A stretch of DNA of 64,000 nucleotides from Nymphaea colorata (Eukaryota; Streptophyta; Magnoliopsida; Nymphaeales; Nymphaeaceae): contig NC_045145.1 in NCBI RefSeq assembly GCF_008831285.2, positions 10,850,802 to 10,914,801 of the forward strand, given 5' to 3'. The notes beneath the pieces are model-generated. The model made no database searches and had not been told where the DNA came from. It worked only from the letters and a program-made list of their open reading frames with translations. Shown piece after piece: positions 50,692 through 62,941 of the stretch. Position numbers and translations under genes: made by a program. Position 1 is the stretch's first letter; every line of letters begins with the position of its first letter.

Positions 50692-52250
50692 TCATCGAAG
50701 TCTGTCGCCTTTCACAACAGTTACTGCATCCATGGCCAGTGGCCCTACTGAATTTACTGGTGGAACAGGGGTGATATGCCGCAGACTTTTGGCGCCAAAA
50801 TGACCTTGCACTAAAGTGTCTTTGCCATTTGGATTGCCCCACACTGCTGTATGGCCAGACATCTCTTTCATACGCACCTTCCATCGATCTTCCCAACCCA
50901 GCCACTCTGCAGCATCCTCCCTCCTACTGCCTTGAGAGGCTATCCTTCCTTCTTCTCTAGTTTTAGCATATGAGCCATCAGAGCCATCATCATCAGTACC
51001 TTCATGGTTATGTTCACCAAATCGCTCATCTCTGATCTCACGATCCTTCCTCTTCATTTTGTCGGCATTATCTAGGCTTTTTCCCAAAGACACATAGGGC
51101 ACTTCCCCTGCTCCATCGCTTGATGTGCTGTCATCTAGGGCACCAATTTTGGAACCTGCACGCTTCGACGTCTCAAGAGCACAACTCAAGTTTTATGGCC
51201 TTCCTCCCTTTATTAAACCTTTGTCCTCTTCATGGGAGAGAGAGAGAACCCCATCGTGGCTGTTTTGGTCTACAGCTGAAACCTCTCCATTCAGACCGTC
51301 CATTGTTTTTCGACTAACCCCCATTTCGTGACTCCTTCTCCTTGAGTTAGTAGCGCCCTTTGCTCGCCTTGCATGTATCCATAATATGTGGCCAAAGGGG
51401 GCTTTCCCGGCTGGTCGACTAGTCCCTCGCACAAACCTTCTGCTTCTTCCTCTTGGCACTCCACCACTTGCAGGAAGTGGTGTGCTAAACCTTTGGCCTA
51501 CAAACAGAGCATACTTGTGAATCCTCTGTAGCAAGGACCTAGGTGTTGGCGTCGCACTTCTTGTTTTCTAACCCCCGCCAAATGATCCTCCTCTTGATGT
51601 GCTGGAATCTGGATGAAGAATAGCACGGTTTCTAGCTCACCTGCCTCTTGAATTTCTAGTGGTTTTCAGGTGCCATATTTGGCGATATGGTGGCCGATGA
51701 AGTAGGCGACACTCCCCTCATATTTAGATCACATACTTGTTTATCACCATGGCAAAGGACTCCTCTCTTTGAGCAGAATGGGAGTGGAGAGTCGTCATCT
51801 GTTTTGTCCGCCTCTTTTGTCCAGCTTCAACACTTTTGTTGTCGTCTCTCTGATTTGGTGCTCGTCTGCACAACCGATTGTCCATTGTGGCAAGACATGA
51901 AGTGGAGGAATAGTGTCTCCATCATCCCACCTTGTGGTAGCAAATCCACGGTCGACGTCTCTCTGGTTTGCATTCTCCCTCAGGGTTGAGACATGAGCAT
52001 CGTCTTCTTAACGTCCACCGTCGGAAGGTCCTAAATCAGTCCTTGGCCATGCGTCAACTCCCCTTCTTGAAAGAGCACCATCAATCAGTTTCTTACCAAG
52101 AAACTCTTCAAGCATCAGACGCATCTGCCTATAGTTTGCTATTATCGTCTCCCACATCTCGTTGACGGCTTTTGTTGTTTGGTAAATCCCTGCTGATGAA
52201 ATCACCATCTTCTCAAATCGAGCATCTACAATGTTTGCTGACTGAACCCT
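50692..52250 (-). other. Unrecognised open frames in the gene-carrying element
   Basis: Minus-strand frames at 52008-52283 (starting across the primer site, gag-like in place only), 51193-51534 (Arg/Gly-rich) and 50692-51189 (hydrophilic, with WLGWEDRWKVRMKEM). They may be gag relics or other captured exons. No domain identified. Confidence 0.4.
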
Positions 52251-52273
52251 CAGAACCTGGCTCTGATACCATT

Positions 52274-52496
52274 TGTTAGCCACCGACTAACAAGCTGCTT
52301 ACAAGAGCAATGCACACAAGGATGAAAAACCCAAAACTCATGCAGACCCTAATCCCTGATTAGGGTCCTCTCCTCCCAGAGAAAATGGCCTTCCATTACC
52401 CGATACCTCCCTACTAAGACCTTCAACCTATTTATAGCCTTATTTGGGTCCGACCCAAATGGGATCCAATCCAAATCATATAACTGGTTACTAACA
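52274..52496 (-). repeat. 5' LTR of the gene-carrying element
   Basis: Minus-strand TGTTAGTAACC to GGTGGCTAACA, adjoining the primer site. Confidence 0.93.
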
Positions 52497-52501
52497 CCAC
52501 C

Positions 52502-53220
52502 AACCAAGGTCCACACCTTGGATGGGTCCAACATGTTCATCGTGACTAACTATCTCTTATTACAAGTGCATCAAGTTAGGTTTACGGAATATATTGCACA
52601 TCCTGGTTTTAGACTTTTAGTGCAATAGGATTTCATTTATGTTATTGTTCCTAAAGCTGGCATCAATTCTTTTTAAAGTGGCTAAGTATGGTAAGTCAAC
52701 TTAGGAAATCCTAATTTTAAGGAACTAATCCTAGTCAGATTTAGGAATCCACCCTCTCAACATAGGATTCCCTACTGACACCATCTAGGGAGATTTCCTA
52801 GATGTTAATAATTGTTGGAATGATTTAGGAAACTAATTAACATAGGAAATAAATAAATAAATTAAGATATGGAAGTAACCAACGTAAATGGGTTTTATCT
52901 CGGTCCAAGTTGACATCCTTATTATTTATTTTACTTAGACTTTGACTAAAATAATTAAATAACTAGCCAACATATAATATAATGCAGTACCAACTTAGTA
53001 TAACGTAATAATTTATAGACTCAGGTAGAACGAAATAAGCTAAGTGTTTTGTATCTTAAATAGGATCATGTCATCTCTAGAGCATCCTACACCATGGTCT
53101 TCTATTATCCACGTGCCATTCATGGTGACCACTCACCAATCATAATAATTATTCATGACCTAGCATAGAGATATTCAGGATACATCATCTAGAATAGATC
53201 ACTCATGTCATGAAAGTTGA
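52502..53220. other. AT-rich DNA, nothing recognised
   Basis: No gene, repeat ends or motif cluster. At about 53227 a TATGTCATATGGGTGC end like that of the 29181/63967 family begins, with CCGCACCCGTGCC. Confidence 0.4.
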
Positions 53221-53453
53221 AACCTATGTCATATGGGTGCTTCTAAATGGGTGCCGCACCCGTGCCTCACCCATGGCGATGCTGGTGCTGGTGTTGGTAT
53301 TCCTCCAACGCAGCACACATGGTTCAGTCAGCCAAAGTGAGTCAAAACTAACCATGTTAAATGTGCACATAACTAAATTATCTTTAATACAAAAAGTTTA
53401 TATGTAATTATAGATAAATAGGGCTAGTAAACAGTAAAATAATTATGTAACAG

Positions 53454-53456
<3 letters not shown>

Positions 53457-53498
<42 letters not shown>
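53457..53498. repeat. (TA)n microsatellite
   Basis: About 42 bp of TA. Confidence 0.97.
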
Positions 53499-53504
<6 letters not shown>

Positions 53505-53506
53505 GT

Positions 53507-56070
53507 CACAAAAAACGGATACGGGTATTATACGGCAAAGAAAAAAACGGGTATAATACGGCAAAGTTATATATCTCGGAAATAAAACGGGAAAAAGACG
53601 GCAAATTTTTAAAAAATAAATAAATAATCCTGATAATTATATAAAAAGAAAGTAAATGAGAAATTAAAAAAAAAACATTGAAAAATGACTAGATAAGCAA
53701 CAAATTAAAATTAGATAATGAAAACTAAGTTAACTAACAGTCTCACAAATACACAACTAACAAAAGTTTTTTGCCTTCATGGCTTCGCAACACAAATGAA
53801 GTCATTTCACTTGGAAAATGAAAAAAAACATGTCCTAATCGTCTTCCCAAGAAGTAGAGTCATCTTCTTCATTTCTTGTACGCCTTGAACTTGAAGCTCT
53901 TTGTCCTTTACTTTCATCAATATTTTCCTCTTCTGAATCTGAAAACAAGTTCGCTGTCTCAGTATTTAAATTTTCTTCTTCAGCAAATGGGTTCACATGT
54001 TCAATGTAGATAGGATTTGAATTGGTCTTCTTCAATTCTGGAGCCATGCTTTGCAAACGCATATTCATTCTATCGAAGACCAAATTTGTTAATCTTGATG
54101 GTGCAAGATTGTTTCTTTTCTTCGTGCTAGCAGCATCAAATGCACTCCAATTTCTTTCACAGGCTGATGCGCTGCATGGTTGACTTAAAATTTTGATTGC
54201 TACACTTTGAAGCACAGGAACAGAAGAACCGAACATCTCCCACCAAACCCCTATTATAATTAGAAAATAAAACAAAATTTAAAAGAAGTGCATAACCAAT
54301 AATGAATATTGATTGCATAATAGAAAAACTAGTAAAATGAGACACTTACGTGGGTGTGTAGTGTGAATACTCTCATGCCTAATCCCTCGCGAAACAATGT
54401 AGGATCCTTGTTATGATATTTGACCAACTCATTAGCTATTTCAGAATAGTTTTCAAGAGGAACAAGTTTTTTTGTCACTATGTCCAAACTCTCATGAACT
54501 TCTTCATCCATTTTGACCATTTTATTCCAAAATAAAAGAGGATTTAGAAAAGCAGCTGCAGCATGTACTGGATTGTGCAAGTTACGAGTCCATCTCCTAT
54601 CAATGATTTTCCAATATGGCATATATTTTTCCTTGTTGTCCTTACTTGCAGCCTTTATAGCTTCTTTAGCTCTGTCAAGTACCTCATACAAATATCCCAT
54701 ATTGGCTCCTTCTCCATCTCTACCATTTTCAATACTTTCACTAATGGTTCAACAAACATGATTATTTCTTTTCCCATATTCCAAAAATCTTCATTTTGAG
54801 TAAGATGTATCTCTTACATGATCTTTTTCCACTTCTTCTACAAGTCTCCAATCATTGGAGGCAACCATGAACCTCAAATTTTCTTCTTGTTTTAAAATAG
54901 AATGTAAACAAATGAAATGAGAAGCAAACCTTGTTGCACCCGGCCTTTTTAACTCATTTCCTTTTGTGTAAGTTCTCATTATATCTAAAGCTTGTTGTTT
55001 ATTGTATATGAATTTGACAGTTTGTCTAGCTTTTGTCATGATAGATGCTACATTTTCCAAAGTATCAATATCTTCAAGCATTAAATCAATGCAATGAGCA
55101 GCACATGATGTAGTAAAAATATTTGAATACATTTCTTCAAGGATAAGTTTTGCCTTTCTGTAATGGAAGCCTGTCACAATCTGTATAACATTTTTTGGCC
55201 CTATTTCTTCAATAGCTGAAGATAAAAATTCAGTTATAAGTTCTGCATTTTTAGGAACCTTTTCTACATGTTTTGCTTTCCAAAATATCGGACCTGTTGG
55301 ACAACTTACCAACAAATTTATGTATGATCTGCTTCTAATTGTGTCCTTCCAAATATCTGACATAATAGTACACCCATATTGTACCCATGTAGATTTTGTT
55401 TCTTTAATATACGCTTCAACCTCTTTCCTCGCATCATCTAGTAGCCTTTTTCTCGCTGTTTCACTGCTTGGTGGAAAGTATCCTGGGCCATGCTGTGAAA
55501 CAGTAACAACAAAATTCTTGAAATCATTCGATCCAAGTAAGTTGAATGGCAGATTGTTCATAGCCATAGCTTTAAAGAGGAGTCTATCAATATTATCCTT
55601 TTCTTGTTTTTTGAACATGTTTGAAATTGTCTGATGTTGTCCTCCTTGTTTAGTCAATGAGTTTGAACCGGAAGAACCTAAATATGGTCCACTTGCACTT
55701 GAACTTATTGGGTAGCTTGACATTTTCCCCTGTTTTGTAGGCCTCTCGTTAATACCTTCCAAAGTTTTAGTGCTATTTGTCTAATATTTTCTGGCACATG
55801 ATGACATATAGCAACATCATGACATGAAAGACCTGCTAAATGATAAACCGAGTGATTCCTCCTGCATATTGTTCTCCACAGAAATTGCAAATTAATTTTC
55901 CTTCTTCATTTAATTGTGCATGTTGCCAGAATATGTCCTTGCCTTTAGGCATGATTAAAAATTTATCACCACCACCTAAACCATTCACCAAATTAACAAA
56001 TAAAGAAAGAATTCAATCAAAGAACTTAGTTCAAGGCTTCAAGCCACAGGACGCATAAAGTTATAAACCC
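53507..56070 (-). mobile_element. hAT element with transposase, right end lost
   Basis: The left terminus TCACAAAAAACGGATACGGG and the next 130 bp match the MITE at 24371. The transposase lies on the minus strand within. The expected right terminus is not found before the truncated Copia LTR at about 56072, so a deletion joined the two. Confidence 0.8.
53835..55952 (-). pseudogene. hAT transposase (BED, DUF659, hATC), broken
   Basis: Starts at ATG 55952 with a BED finger (CNFC, then HLAGL-CHDVAIC) broken by a frameshift near 55845. The frame 54791-55762 covers linker and DUF659 catalytic part (IMSDIWKD, CAAHCIDLMLED, RFASHF). Frames 54329-54700 (RRWTRNLHNPVHAAAAFLNP) and 53835-54275 (SQPCSASACERNWSAF and an acidic end) complete it; some gaps may be introns. 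All hAT domains are present in order. Confidence 0.9.
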
Positions 56071-56071
56071 T

Positions 56072-56339
56072 AACTTAGGAATTATTTTAGGATTTAGTTT
56101 ACTTTTTTTCTTTTCTATTTTATTTTTTATTTTTTATTTTTTATTTATTTTTTTTATTGTATTGCTGAACTAACCGTTCGCAGTTCCAACAGCTCTATTA
56201 AGAGCCGTCCCTTGTAAAAGTAAGTTGTGTTTTACAGCCTTCACATGATTTATTGAATGAATTTTATTCTTCTCACTTGGCCTTAGTGCCTTTTTACTGT
56301 TATATGCATTTTTTGTGACTGTTATAGTCACTTTTCACA
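56072..56339 (+). repeat. 5' LTR of Copia element 3, truncated and internally deleted
   Basis: Lacks about the first 70 bp and a further 68 bp around the TATA box that are present in the 3' LTR. Confidence 0.88.
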
Positions 56340-56548
56340 TGGTATCAGAGACACTGTGCTGATTCTTGAAGCTTGTTAAAGGCTGTTACTGTTATCTTGA
56401 GTTGTTGGTTCGTTGAAGAATCTTTTTGTTGCTGGTGGATATCATCTCTTGAAGGCATCGCCGTGGCTGCTCACCAACTGTTTGGTGAAACTTCTAGAAG
56501 AATTTTTTTTTGACTTCCTTGAAGATTATTATTTAATATATTGCTCTC

Positions 56549-57475
56549 ATGGAGGACTCCAAAGTTTCAATCGAAGGAAGAAGTTATTATGCTCCATACA
56601 AGCTTAATGAGACCAATTATATGTTATGGGCAAAGTGTTTGGAAATGCATATCAAAGGGAAATATTTATGGGGCTTCATAAGAGGTACGTCTATTCCTCC
56701 TTCTCTTAAGTTAACCAAAGTAGAGAATGAGATTGAGAAACAACTAGACGAGGAGGAAAGACAAAATGCCATGAATGAATACTACAAAAAATTAGACGAT
56801 TGGAAAGCCAAGAATTCTAGAATTAAAGAATGGATTTATGGAAATATTGAACCTAAGATTGCTCAAAATATTATATATTATGAAAAAGCTAGTGAAGTTT
56901 GGGAATATCTCAAGGGAATGTTTACCCAAAAAGATATGGCCCGAAAGTATCTATTGATTCAAAAGGTTCAAAGTATCAAACAAGGAGAGAAAAATGTTAG
57001 AGAATATTTTATGAAAATCTCTAGTAAGTGGAATGAGTTAGATCAACTTAGTCCCCAACTAGGGATGGATTGCAAGTGCCATGAGATTTGAAGAAATGAA
57101 ATCGATGAATTTAGGTTTTTCCAATTTGTTCAAGAACTATGTTCCGAATTTGAACAAATAAGGTCAGCCCTTCTTTCCTTAGCCTCTCCTCCACCCATTC
57201 ATGAACTCCTTACTAAGTTAAGTGGAGAAGAAACTAGAATGAACTATCCAAAGAAATGGATAAGGAAAGTGTTCTTATTTCAAAACAAGAAAAAGAAAAA
57301 GTCTTTGCCGCCTCTAGACCCGGAAACAACATCAAATCTTTTAGACCTCCTCACTTTTAAGAATCAAAATAGAGGAGAATATAAAGTTGTTTGCCACTTT
57401 TGTCATAAACCGGGTCACATAAGACCTAGTTGTCCAAAGTTGAACAACTATGAAGGACAATCACGAAATATTTGA
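56549..57475 (+). pseudogene. Copia 3 gag
   Basis: Starts at ATG 56549 (YKLNETNYMLWAKCLEMHIK), UBN2-type gag to 57091, then frame changes and a knuckle CHFCHKPGHIRPSC at about 57390-57430. Confidence 0.88.
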
Positions 57476-57628
57476 GGAAATTTTCTCAAAAGAGGAGCTT
57501 CATATCCCCAAGGAGGGCAACACAACCGGAGAATTTCATATCCTCAAGGTGGACAATACAACACTAGACAATTTCATATCCTCAAGGTTGCAAATGAAGG
57601 ATGTGATCTTTCATCAATCTCCACAACG

Positions 57629-58393
57629 TTGAATCAAATCATGACGGCCCATCAACTTCTGATCAAGGAGTCAAATTCTGGAGCACTAGCAACAACGGCA
57701 TCCATCTCCAACTCTCTCAGTATGTTTTCTTGGCTTTTAGACTCTGGTGTATCTTTTGATATGACACCTAATATATCATCTTTGACCAATTTTGAACAAA
57801 CTAGAAAAGAATCAAATGTTGTTACCGCCGATGGAACTTCTTTGAGTGTTAAAGGAATTGGGAATTTTAAAAAAGAATTTGGAAAACAAAAATTTTTTGT
57901 TCCAAAAGTTAGATATGTCCCTAGACTTAATCTTAACTTACTTTTTGTGTCACAAATCTCAAATCTTGGTTCTGACATAATTTTCTCATCAAATAAATGT
58001 TTGGTGCAGGATCACCAAACCGGGAGATTGATTGGGAAGGGTTTTAAAAAAGGAGACCTTTACTACATGGACAATTTGTGTATCCCCAAAGAAAAGTTTT
58101 GTCACTATGTCGAAAATGTAAACATCAATGTTTGGCACCAAAGATTAGGTCATCCAAACATTAGAAAATTATCTATGATGAGTCCTACCAAGGATATTTG
58201 TATTGAGGACTTCAAATGTAATGATTATATACATGGAAAAATGAAATCTTTATCTTTTGGACAAAGAAACTTCTTCTCTTCTTTGCCTTTTGAGCTTGTT
58301 CATTCTGATGTATGGGGACCCTCTCCTGTCATGTCAAAAGGAGGGCTATCATATTATGTGATCTTTGTTGATGATTTCACTAGGTACAGTTGG
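57629..58393 (+). pseudogene. Copia 3 protease and N-terminal integrase
   Basis: Protease-like WLLDSGVSFDMTP, then HQRLGHPNIRKL and [10 protein letters not shown] up to the hAT insertion; the frame runs on into the hAT element. Confidence 0.9.
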
Positions 58394-60101
58394 TATACCT
58401 GGGCACCGGGCCGGGCCGCCGCCGGGTACCCAAAACCCGGCCGGGTCCGGGCCTTAAATTTGTCAATCGGGTGGCCCGCCGTTGTGCCCGGCCTGGCCCG
58501 ACAGCATAACGGGCCAGGTCCTGGTTATCAATTAAGCCCATTGGGACCCGTTGAGCCCGTTATGAATTATGTATCGATCAAAAAATTTCAAACTTTTCCA
58601 CATTCGCATTTGTTAAGGTTTCATTTGGTTGGAAAGAGAGAGAGCCGAGACACCGTCGCAGCACCGCTGCTGGTCCACCACAGCTGCTGTCGACATTCGG
58701 TCCACCGCAGTCGACCTCTGGTCCACCACCCAGTTTATTTGCCTCCTCCAGTGAGCCACTCAACCACAGCAAAGTCCCTCTCTTGCTTGCTCGCTCTCTC
58801 TCTTCCTGTGTGTGTTGTAGAATCATTTCAGCATGCTGTTACTTGAGAACTTTTTTCTTGTTTGCAGTGGACTTCTTTAAGTCATTTGTGTAACCTTTCT
58901 GCAAGTTCATTTCCTTGTATAGTGATATGCGCAGGTGAGCTCCTATCATACCACTATTACTTCTTGTTTTGGTAGAGAAACAGCTAAAGAGGCGACGATC
59001 TCATCAAACTTCATCTTTCAGGTAAGACTGTGACAACCGATGGGCAATTCTGCTACCAATTTCAATTTTCCCTTCTCTTTCTGCTGCTTTTGATCCATCT
59101 TTAAAAGCCTGAACTCATGCATCTAATTTTTCATACCATTCATGTGTCTATATATAGCTGAATCACAACCATACATCTCCCTGGTTCATTTTTAAGAAGA
59201 CAAAAGTGACCATTCAAAGTTAGGTTGCTTTCTCAATTATTGACCTTTAAGTTGCTCTCTCTCTCTCTCTCAACTCACATGTATGCTTGCAGACAAGCAC
59301 TGGGAATTCCTATTCACATTTACTTTTTCATGTGAAATTGCATATTTGCAAATGGGCATTTTCATGTTGTTGATGGACTTTGAAGATGTTTACTTTGATT
59401 TTTCAAACTCTATTGATGGACCATTTAAATTTTAGTTTTTGCTTATTGCTTCCCCCTCTCTTGTGGATGAATGGTAGGTATTTCAATTATTTTAAACTGA
59501 TGGATGGGTTGCACCAAAACTTTCAAAATGGATGTACAAATTTATGCTTTACATGCTCACTGCTGGGAAGACAGCACTAATTGATGGACAGGTGATAGAA
59601 GACTTTATGAAAAAACTTGGTGCTGCAAAATGTGGTGTTATGATACGCTCAGGAGTTGGTGGAGTGAAAGGTAAAGAGCTGACTCTTATGTTTCTGATAT
59701 TTCGGCTGTGTGCTTTGAAACTTCATCTTTGGAAATTCTGAGATGGATACAAGCATAGAACCCTTGTGTACATGGCATGAGGTGAGCCATCTTTAGCAAA
59801 ATGTTACCAACAGCCTTAGTTTGTGACTTTATGTTGACATCTGCAAGTGCTCCATGACTTAGACTTGAATGTTGTATTAAAAAGGAAGTGAATATGTGAA
59901 GTATGTATATGCTCAAGGTCCAAAAACAGTTATTTGTGTTTCTATTATTGTAAAAAACGTACCAGAAAACTTATACGAACAAAAGTGACCCGACCCGACC
60001 CGCTCGACCCGGATATCAATTGCAAATGGGTCGGGCCGGGCCTCTCTGACCCGTTTTCTTAACGGCGAATTAAAACCGGCCCGGCCCGATACCCAGGCCT
60101 A
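58394..60101. mobile_element. GC-ended hAT element in Copia 3 integrase
   Basis: 1708 bp. TSD ACAGTTGG (58386-58393) and ACAATTGG (60102-60109), one difference. Ends TATACCTGGGCACCGGGCC and, reversed, TAGGCCTGGGTATCGGGCC, both followed by more CCGGGCC motifs. Removing it rejoins the integrase reading. No transposase. A strip at about 59550-59690 looks like part of a protein exon ending at GTAAAG. (CT)n at 59255-59273. Confidence 0.92.
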
Positions 60102-60109
60102 ACAATTGG

Positions 60110-61062
60110 ATATATTTCCTAAGATACAAATCCGAAGTTTTTGAAATATTCAAAAATTTTCACAAATTGATACAAACTCAGTTCAATGCTAAATTAAAAA
60201 TTTTAAGGACTGATTCCCTGGGTGAATACATTTCAAATGAATTCAAAAGATATTTGAAAAACTATGGAATAGTCCATCAAAAATCATGTCCTAGAACACC
60301 TCAACAAAATGGTCTATCTGAGAGAAAACATAGGCACATAATTGAAACAACAAGAACTTTTCTTATTACCAAAAATGTGCCTAAAACTTTTGGGCTGAAA
60401 CAGCCCTTGCCTCTGTTTATAACAGAATGCCTTCAAAAGTTGTAAATAATACAACCCCATTTGAAAAATTATTCAAGTATGAACCCGGTTTCAATAGACT
60501 TCGTATTTTTGGATGCAAATGTTTTGTTCTTAATGACAAGGCTGACAAGCTAAGTTCAAAGGTTATTGAATGTGCATTCATTAGTTATTCTGAAACTCAA
60601 AAAGGCTACAAATGTTATGACTCTGTCAAAGATAAGATCATAGTTTCTAGGAATGTAAAGTTTTGTGAAGATGACAGTGGATTCAAAAATTGTGAAGAGT
60701 CACAACACAACAATGATTATTCCTTCTTATTTAAGCATCTCTCTCAATGTTATGATGAAATACATGATGTTGATGATAGTAACACTGATAATAATAGTGA
60801 CAGTAGAGTAGGCAAGGACATAATCACCTATCAAAAAAGAATTCGACAACAAGATATTGGTGAAGAAGATCATCATGAAACTATCAATCCCCAACCAACC
60901 TCAAGTAAAGAAAACATTAGAAGATCCACTAGAAATATAAGACAACCCAATAGGTTTGTGTCATATGAAACCTTTACCCCATCACATAGAGTAAGAATTA
61001 ATGTCATTCACTCTCACTTTGAACCTTCAACTTTTAATGAAGCCTCCAAATATATTGAGTGA
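60110..61062 (+). pseudogene. Copia 3 C-terminal integrase and linker
   Basis: RTDSLGEYISNEF, PQQNGLSERKHRH, then the GCKCFVLNDK and GYKCYD region and an Asp/Ser-rich linker. Frameshift near 60400. Confidence 0.88.
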
Positions 61063-61071
61063 AAGGGTGCC

Positions 61072-62371
61072 ATGGAAGAAGAATTGGATGCCTTAAACAA
61101 AGCCCAAACTTGGGAAATACAAGATTTACCTATGGGGAAAAAGACTATTGGATGCAAGTGGGTACACAAGGTGAAGACTAGGAGTGATGGATCTCTAGAA
61201 AGATATAAAGTGAGACTTGTTGCAAAAGGTTATACTCAAGAATATGGTATTGACTATAAGGAAACATTTGCCCTTGTAGCTAGGATGACCACTGTTAGGA
61301 CTCTTATTGCTTTAGCTTCTATCAAAAACTGGAATATCTATCAAATGGATGTTAAAAATGTCTTTTTAAATGGAGATCTTATAAAAGAAGTCTATATGGA
61401 AGTACCGTCTGGTGTGTCCATTCCTCAAGGAAAAGTTCTTAGACTTAAAAAGACTCTATATGGTCTTAAACAAGACCCCAAAGCTTGGTTTGATCGGTTT
61501 AACTCTGTTATCTCTAATTATGGATTTCACTCATGTTTGACTAACAGTGCTTTGTTTGTTAAGAAAACTATTGCAGGTATCATAATCCTTCTACTATATG
61601 TCGATGATATGATCATTACAGGTAATGACAAAGAAGATATCAAAAAAATGTAAGGCTTTCCTACAGAGAACCTTTGAAATGAAAGATTTAGGTTTTCTAA
61701 CTTATTTCTTGGGTATTGAGGTTGTATTCCCTACTAAAGGATATTTTTTGTCTCAAACTAAGTTTGCTGTAGAAATTATTGATAAGTTAGGTATAACAGA
61801 TGATAAAGTCACGGAAACCCCTGAAGTAGTAGGAAGCAAAATGAAGATTGATGATAGAGTTCCTCTCACCAATCCTACTCCCTACCGTCAGCTTGTGGGA
61901 TCTTTAATGTATCTTAGTATTACTCGCCCTGATATTGCTAATGCGGTTCATACAGTAAGTCAATTTCAGCATGCTCCATCAACCGTTCACATGGACGTTG
62001 TTCTTCGTATCATCGGATACATCAAAGGGACAATAAATAAGGGAGTATTTATATCTTCCTCTTCTTCTCTAAATTTGACTGTTTATACTGATGCTGATTG
62101 GGAAGGCGATCCAAATGATAGACACTCAACTACTGGATTTTGTATTTTTTTAGGGGAATCGCTCATTTCGTGGAAGTGCAAAAAACAACAAAAAGTTTCT
62201 CTTTCTTCTACTAAAGCTGAATATCGAGCTATGGCTTCCACGACTATGGAAATTGTCTGGTTTCGTCAAATGTTACTCGATATGGGAACGAGAATAGAAG
62301 AACCCACTGATTTGTGCTGCGACAACAAGAGTTCTATCTACATTGCCAAGAATCGAACATTCCATGAATGA
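61072..62371 (+). pseudogene. Copia 3 reverse transcriptase-RNase H
   Basis: RT with TIGCKWVHKVK, YKVRLVAKGYTQEYG, QMDVKNVFLNG, TLYGLKQ and catalytic YVDD near 61600. One frameshift near 61640, then PYRQLVGSLMYL, YTDADWEGDP, SSTKAEYRAM and CDNKSSIYIA. A TGA at 62369-62371 cuts the last about 50 codons, which are still readable to about 62540. Confidence 0.93.
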
Positions 62372-62555
62372 ACCAAGCATATTGAAATGGACTGTCACTA
62401 TGTTAGTGAAGAATTTCTGAAGAAGACTATCAAGCTTCCATATGTCTCCTCAGAATTCTAACTGACAGACTTCTTTACGAAGCCTCTATGTTCTCCCAGA
62501 TTTAACTTTCTTTTAGATAAACTTTTGATGATACCACCATAAGTTTGAAGGGGGG

Positions 62556-62941
62556 TGTTAAGAAATAGGGTTTCTTAATTAGTTGTTTGTTACCTCTTAA
62601 TTAGGTATTATCTTAGTTAGGAATTAGTTTAGGATTTAGTTTACTTTTTTCTTTTCTATTTTATTTTTTATTTTTTATTTATTTTTTTTATAGTATTGCT
62701 GAACTAGCCGTTCGCAGTTCCAACAGCTCTATTAAGAGCTGTTGGAACTAGCGCAACGGCTAGTTCAGCCCCTTTCCTCCTTACTCTCTTGTATAAATAC
62801 TTGTAACAGTCCCTTGTAAAAGTAGGCTGTGTTTTACAGCCTTCACATGATTTATTGAATGAATTTTATTCTTCTCACTTGGCCTTAGTGCCTTTTTACT
62901 GTTATATGCATCTTTTGTGACTGTTATAGTCACTTTTCACA
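62556..62941 (+). repeat. 3' LTR of Copia element 3
   Basis: 386 bp, TGTTAAGAAATAG to TTTTCACA, with TATAAAT near 62792 and a strong palindrome upstream of it. Confidence 0.92.
62698..62769. repeat. 72-bp palindrome in the LTR
   Basis: Arms GCTGAACTAGCCGTT / AACGGCTAGTTCAGC and AGTTCCAACAGCTCT / AGAGCTGTTGGAACT pair perfectly, with small internal and terminal loops. Only the left half survives in the 5' LTR. Confidence 0.95.

Larger units (their letters stand above)
48906..52496 (-). mobile_element. Non-autonomous LTR retrotransposon carrying captured host sequence
   Basis: 3591 bp with 223-bp LTRs at 52274-52496 (5') and 48906-49128 (3'). CCACC at 48901-48905 and 52497-52501 is a perfect 5-bp TSD. 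The primer site TGGTATCAGAGCCAGG begins at 52271; the purine tract AGGGGGGAGTAT precedes the 3' LTR. The 3.1-kb interior has no protease, RT or integrase. It includes part of a host esterase and several unrecognised open frames, all on the element's strand. Confidence 0.93.
56072..62941 (+). mobile_element. Copia LTR retrotransposon 3, interrupted by a hAT element
   Basis: LTRs at about 56072-56339 (5', shortened) and 62556-62941 (3'). Primer site TGGTATCAGAGAC starts at 56340; purine tract GAAGGGGGG precedes the 3' LTR. Gag, protease, integrase, RT and RNase H are in Copia order. No TSD can be read because the left end is lost. Confidence 0.93.

Noticed and set aside
57629-58846. 405-codon fusion protein of integrase with a novel C-terminus
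   Set aside because: The tail from 58394 is translated hAT element sequence; the TSD shows an insertion.
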